From assembly GCA_934667845.1 (NCBI GenBank), contig CAKUMQ010000085.1, positions 1-8,350 of the forward strand: a stretch of 8,350 bases of DNA, read 5' to 3'. The translations under genes were made by a program, and so were the position numbers. Below, in pieces: positions 5,217-8,350 of the stretch. This DNA is from an uncultured Eubacteriales bacterium. Lineage in GTDB: Bacteria; Bacillota; Clostridia; Oscillospirales; Acutalibacteraceae. Numbering within the stretch: position 1 is the stretch's first letter; each line of letters begins with the position of its first letter. A model generated the notes under the pieces. It was not told where the DNA came from and made no database searches. It saw only the letters and a program-made list of their open reading frames with translations.

Positions 5217-8200
5217 ATGCGAGAAAAACGTGAGGCAAACGCCCGACTGTTCAAGGGCGCCTTCCTTTTGATCCTCTTTGTCGCGCTGGCTTTTTCGTTC
5301 CGGCTGTTTTTCGTCGGGAAAAATCCGGCGTCCCCCACGCTGCAGGAGGTGGTGTACCCGATCCTGATGGGCGCTCTGCTCGGGGCATTGGCGACGCTGT
5401 GCGCCGCGCAGCTTCTGCATAACCGCGAGGACTTTAAGGGCGAACGCCCGGTCTGGTTTTTCCCGCTGCTGTCCGGGCTTTTGGGACTTGTCGCCATGAC
5501 GGCGGCATATGCCCATCTCGGCATGTGGCCGGTGGGCACCAAGACCGGCATGATCGTGGACATGCACCACCAGTATGCGCCGCTTTTGGCGCAGCTGCGC
5601 GACCGCCTGCTGCAGGGCGACAGCCTTTTGTACGCGTTTGAGGTGGGACTGGGCGGCAGCTTTCTGCCGCTGTTCGGGTATTATCTCGCCAGCCCCTTTA
5701 ATTTGCTGCTCCTGTTGTTCCCCGAGTCGCTGCTGACCGAGGGGATACTGTGCATCACCCTGCTCAAAAATGCCCTCTGCGCCGCCTTTTTCGCCGCCAT
5801 GCTGCAGACGCTGTCCGGCAAGCGGGATCTGCGGGTGTGCATCGTCTCGCTGATGTACTCGCTGATGATGTATCTGCTTGCCTATTCGTGGAACATCATG
5901 TGGCTCGACTGCCTGATGATCCTGCCGCTGATCATTGTCGGCTTTGAGCGGCTCATGCGCACCGGCCGCTATCCGCTGTATGTGCTGACGCTGTTCTATG
6001 CGCTGTACGCGAATTATTACATCGGCTTTATGGTGTGCGTGTTCCTCGTGCTGTACTATATCAGCTGGGTGCTGCGGCAGCGCCGCACCCCCGGCTGCCT
6101 CGGGCGCAGCGCCGTGCGCTTCGGTCTGGGGTCGCTGCTCGGCGGCGGACTTGCCATGGCGCTTTTGCTGCCGGTGTATTTCTCCCTGTCCGCCACCTCG
6201 GCGGCGGGCGGCTCGCTGCCGTCGGAATGGGCGTCCAATTTCCCCGCGCTCGGACTGCTTGAGCAGCTGCTCTACGGGGCGACGCCGACCATCCGCTCCG
6301 GCAACCTGCCGAATATCTATTGCGGCATTCTGGCGGTGCTGCTGCTGCCGGTGTATTTCACGCTGTCGGCGATCCCTCTGCGCAGGCGGCTGACGATGGG
6401 CGGACTTCTGGCGGTCGTCTCGCTGTCCGCCCCGCTGAACATCCCCGACCTGATCTGGCACGGGCTGCATGCGCCGAACGATCTGCCCTACCGCTTTTCG
6501 TTCCTCATCAGCTTTGTGCTGCTGCTCATCGCCTATGAGACGCTGACCTATATGGAAAAGATCCGCCCTCGGCAGCTGGGGTTGTCGGCGGCGGCGGTCG
6601 CCATTCTGATCTTTGTGCTCGAAAAATGCGATGCCGTGGCGGCGCTGACCGGCGCCGAAAAGGCAAAGGAGCTGCCGTTTGTCTCGGTCTATGTCAGCCT
6701 CCTGCTCGTGGCGCTTTATGCCGGTATGCTGTGTCTGGCGCGCCGTCCGGGGGCATTCCGGCGGCTGTCGGCTTCACTGCTGCTGCTCGTCGTGACGGCG
6801 GAAATGACCGTCGGCGCGGGGCGGACGCTGGATACGCTCAATAAAAACGAGTATTTTACCGCCCATGAGAATTATGTGGATAACGTGGAGACCGACGCCA
6901 TCCGGCTTGCGGTGAGCAAGGCCAAGGAGATCGCAGCGCAGGATACGGCAAACGGACCGTGGCGCATGGAGTTTTTGCCGCGGCGTACCTGTGTGGACAC
7001 GGCGCTGTTCGATTACCGCGGCATCACCTCGTTTGCCTCGAGCAACAACTATGAGACCACCCGTCTGATGGGCTCGCTCGGCTATGCGATCAACGGGGTC
7101 AACAGCTATCTCTACCGCAGCTTTGTTCCGGCGGCGGACTCCCTGCTCGGGATCCGGTATGTGATCCTGGAAAGCCGCATCGGCAACCACCGCCAGCTGA
7201 AACTGCGCGACTCTGTCACGGCGCGCCGCACAGACAGCTACGGCGAGACGGAGGATAAGACACTGTATATCTATGAAAATACCGCGGCGCTGCCGATCGC
7301 CTATGCCGTCGGCGGGGATATCCACGGCTTTTCCTACAGCTATTACAGCCCGTTTGATACGCAGAACAGCCTGTATTCCGCGCTGACCGGGAACTGGGAC
7401 GACCTGTACACGTTTGCCGAGTTGACAAACGATGACGGCGAGGGGTACACCTCCGGCACCTGCGGCTTTACGGTTGACGGAGCGGGCACGGCGGAGTTTA
7501 CCGCCAAAGCGGAACAGGGCGGGCAGTATTTCCTGTTTGCCGACTGCCGCGCCGCCTCCTCCATCAGCGTCCGCTGCCGCGACGACAGCTGGGACGTGTC
7601 CCCGGGCGAGCCGTACATCATTGATGCGGGCGAGCTGTCTGCCGGTACTGAGGTGACGTTCACCGTGACCACCGATTCGACCGCGTCGGGCAATCTGTAT
7701 GTGGCGCGGCTGGATACGGCACAGTTTGACGCGGCAATGGCAAAGCTGAACGCCAACGGGATGACAGTGGATACGTTCACGGATACCGCCGTTTCCGGTA
7801 CGCTCACGGCGGCAGAGGACGGTGCGGTGATGACCTCGATGGTCTACGATACGGGCTGGACGGTCACGGTGGACGGCAAGCCTGTCGAGACGTTTGCCGC
7901 CGGGCAGGGTCTGCTGGCGTTTGACATTGCCGCCGGGACACACACGGTGAAGATGACCTTCTTCCCGCGCGGGCTGAAGGCGGGTCTGCTGATCAGCGGC
8001 GTTTCGCTGCTGCTGTTTTTGGCGCTTGTCATTTTGCGGGCGGAATTTGACCGCAGACAGCGCCGGGCTGCCGCTGGCGGTGAAAGCGCATCGCCTGTGC
8101 CGGAGATGCCTGTGCCTGCGGAAAATGACGGACTTGTGCCGCTGACCGACGGCACAGAGGCGGTCGCTGTGCCGCCCGCAGAGGAGGCACCGGCAGCGGA

Positions 8201-8261
8201 AACACCCGTATCCGAGATGCCTGCGCCCGAAACGCCGACGGACGGACAGGCGGAATCCTGA
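5217..8261 (+). CDS. YfhO family polytopic membrane protein (GT-C-like glycosyltransferase candidate)
   Basis: The 1014-residue protein begins with about a dozen membrane segments (roughly 13-530). YfhO hallmarks are VDMHHQYAPLLAQLRDRLLQG (114-134), YAFEVGLGGSFLPLFGYYLASPFNLL (139-164), SWNIMWLDCLMILPLIIVG (224-242) and YANYYIGFMVCVFLVLYYI (264-282). Asp115, in the first extracellular loop, is a candidate catalytic acid of the GT-C type. A large extracellular region (about 535-920) ends in the family's closing beta module around YDTGWTVTVDGKPVE, then a last helix (about 922-940), a basic RAEFDRRQRR stop-transfer and a roughly 65-residue Pro/Ala/Glu tail predicted to be cytoplasmic. In Bacillus and Listeria, YfhO-family proteins are implicated in adding sugars to teichoic acids with a CsbB-type partner that makes the lipid-linked sugar; no such partner is in this window. 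The start has only a weak AAAGTGAG site. Substrate is unknown. Confidence 0.92.
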   Translation: MREKREANARLFKGAFLLILFVALAFSFRLFFVGKNPASPTLQEVVYPILMGALLGALATLCAAQLLHNREDFKGERPVWFFPLLSGLLGLVAMTAAYAHLGMWPVGTKTGMIVDMHHQYAPLLAQLRDRLLQGDSLLYAFEVGLGGSFLPLFGYYLASPFNLLLLLFPESLLTEGILCITLLKNALCAAFFAAMLQTLSGKRDLRVCIVSLMYSLMMYLLAYSWNIMWLDCLMILPLIIVGFERLMRTGRYPLYVLTLFYALYANYYIGFMVCVFLVLYYISWVLRQRRTPGCLGRSAVRFGLGSLLGGGLAMALLLPVYFSLSATSAAGGSLPSEWASNFPALGLLEQLLYGATPTIRSGNLPNIYCGILAVLLLPVYFTLSAIPLRRRLTMGGLLAVVSLSAPLNIPDLIWHGLHAPNDLPYRFSFLISFVLLLIAYETLTYMEKIRPRQLGLSAAAVAILIFVLEKCDAVAALTGAEKAKELPFVSVYVSLLLVALYAGMLCLARRPGAFRRLSASLLLLVVTAEMTVGAGRTLDTLNKNEYFTAHENYVDNVETDAIRLAVSKAKEIAAQDTANGPWRMEFLPRRTCVDTALFDYRGITSFASSNNYETTRLMGSLGYAINGVNSYLYRSFVPAADSLLGIRYVILESRIGNHRQLKLRDSVTARRTDSYGETEDKTLYIYENTAALPIAYAVGGDIHGFSYSYYSPFDTQNSLYSALTGNWDDLYTFAELTNDDGEGYTSGTCGFTVDGAGTAEFTAKAEQGGQYFLFADCRAASSISVRCRDDSWDVSPGEPYIIDAGELSAGTEVTFTVTTDSTASGNLYVARLDTAQFDAAMAKLNANGMTVDTFTDTAVSGTLTAAEDGAVMTSMVYDTGWTVTVDGKPVETFAAGQGLLAFDIAAGTHTVKMTFFPRGLKAGLLISGVSLLLFLALVILRAEFDRRQRRAAAGGESASPVPEMPVPAENDGLVPLTDGTEAVAVPPAEEAPAAETPVSEMPAPETPTDGQAES

Positions 8262-8280
8262 TCACATATAAAAACAAACA

Positions 8281-8320
8281 ACGCGCCCTGCTTCTCTTTT
8301 TTGAGAGAAGCAGGGCGCGT
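8281..8320. terminator. long perfect hairpin terminator after the YfhO-family gene
   Basis: Bases 8281-8297 pair with 8304-8320 in a perfect 17-bp stem with loop TTTTTG (8298-8303). It lies 19 bases after the YfhO-family stop codon. The plus strand has no T run after the stem, while the minus strand continues into a T-rich stretch (complement of 8268-8280). It is therefore best formed for a minus-strand gene arriving from the right and may also serve the plus-strand gene. Confidence 0.8.
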
Positions 8321-8350
8321 CAGCCTGTCAAAGAACCCATGCTTTCAAGG

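Noticed and set aside
5109..6470. Minus-strand open frame of 453 codons opposite the LysR end and YfhO
   Set aside because: The product is Gln/Arg-rich low complexity of the kind produced by reading GC-rich coding DNA backwards; the sense genes are clear family members.
6774..7943. Minus-strand open frame of 389 codons opposite YfhO
   Set aside because: Antisense shadow of the extracellular YfhO region, with no recognisable domain or start signal.
8321..8350. Possible C-terminus of a minus-strand gene at the right edge
   Set aside because: Only 30 bases are visible and all three minus frames meet a stop here or shortly after; a convergent gene end is possible but cannot be supported.

Overview
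The window looks like a chromosomal segment of a GC-rich Gram-positive Firmicute, most likely a gut-type clostridial lineage (Oscillospiraceae/Ruminococcaceae-like). This is inferred from a lipobox lipoprotein, strong AGGAGG-type ribosome binding sites, Thr-, Ser/Glu/Pro- and Asp/Ala-rich surface linkers, an MBOAT/DHHW gene pair and a YfhO-family membrane protein. No rRNA, tRNA, CRISPR array, insertion sequence or phage gene was seen.

Layout. Bases 1-294 hold the 3' end of a plus-strand gene for a surface protein with a C-terminal membrane anchor. A strong hairpin terminator (313-354) separates it from a convergent minus-strand operon. In transcription order that operon is an MBOAT O-acyltransferase (4006-2537, TTG start), a DHHW/AlgX-AlgJ-like protein (2521-1112) and a lipoprotein with a C-terminal NlpC/P60-type domain (1053-370). 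A 246-base divergent control region (4007-4252) follows. It carries two near-consensus extended -10 promoters facing apart, a 19-bp inverted repeat that fits the LysR T-N11-A rule, and an 11-bp tandem repeat. Rightwards come a LysR-type regulator (4253-5185) and a 1014-residue YfhO-family protein (5217-8261). A perfect 17-bp-stem hairpin (8281-8320) closes the window.

How the genes may work together. MBOAT plus DHHW proteins are the standard pair for moving acyl groups across the membrane onto extracellular glycans or teichoic-acid-like polymers. YfhO-family proteins are polytopic GT-C-like proteins linked in Bacillus and Listeria to glycosylation of teichoic acids. The locus therefore reads as a cell-surface polymer decoration island with a LysR regulator between its two arms. 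The substrate is not visible from sequence.

Most unusual point. The NlpC/P60 domain of the operon's lipoprotein keeps the fold's landmarks but has lost all three catalytic positions (Cys to Asn132, His to Phe184, His to Ala196). It looks like a pseudo-peptidase tethered beside an O-acylation machine, possibly a binding or targeting subunit.
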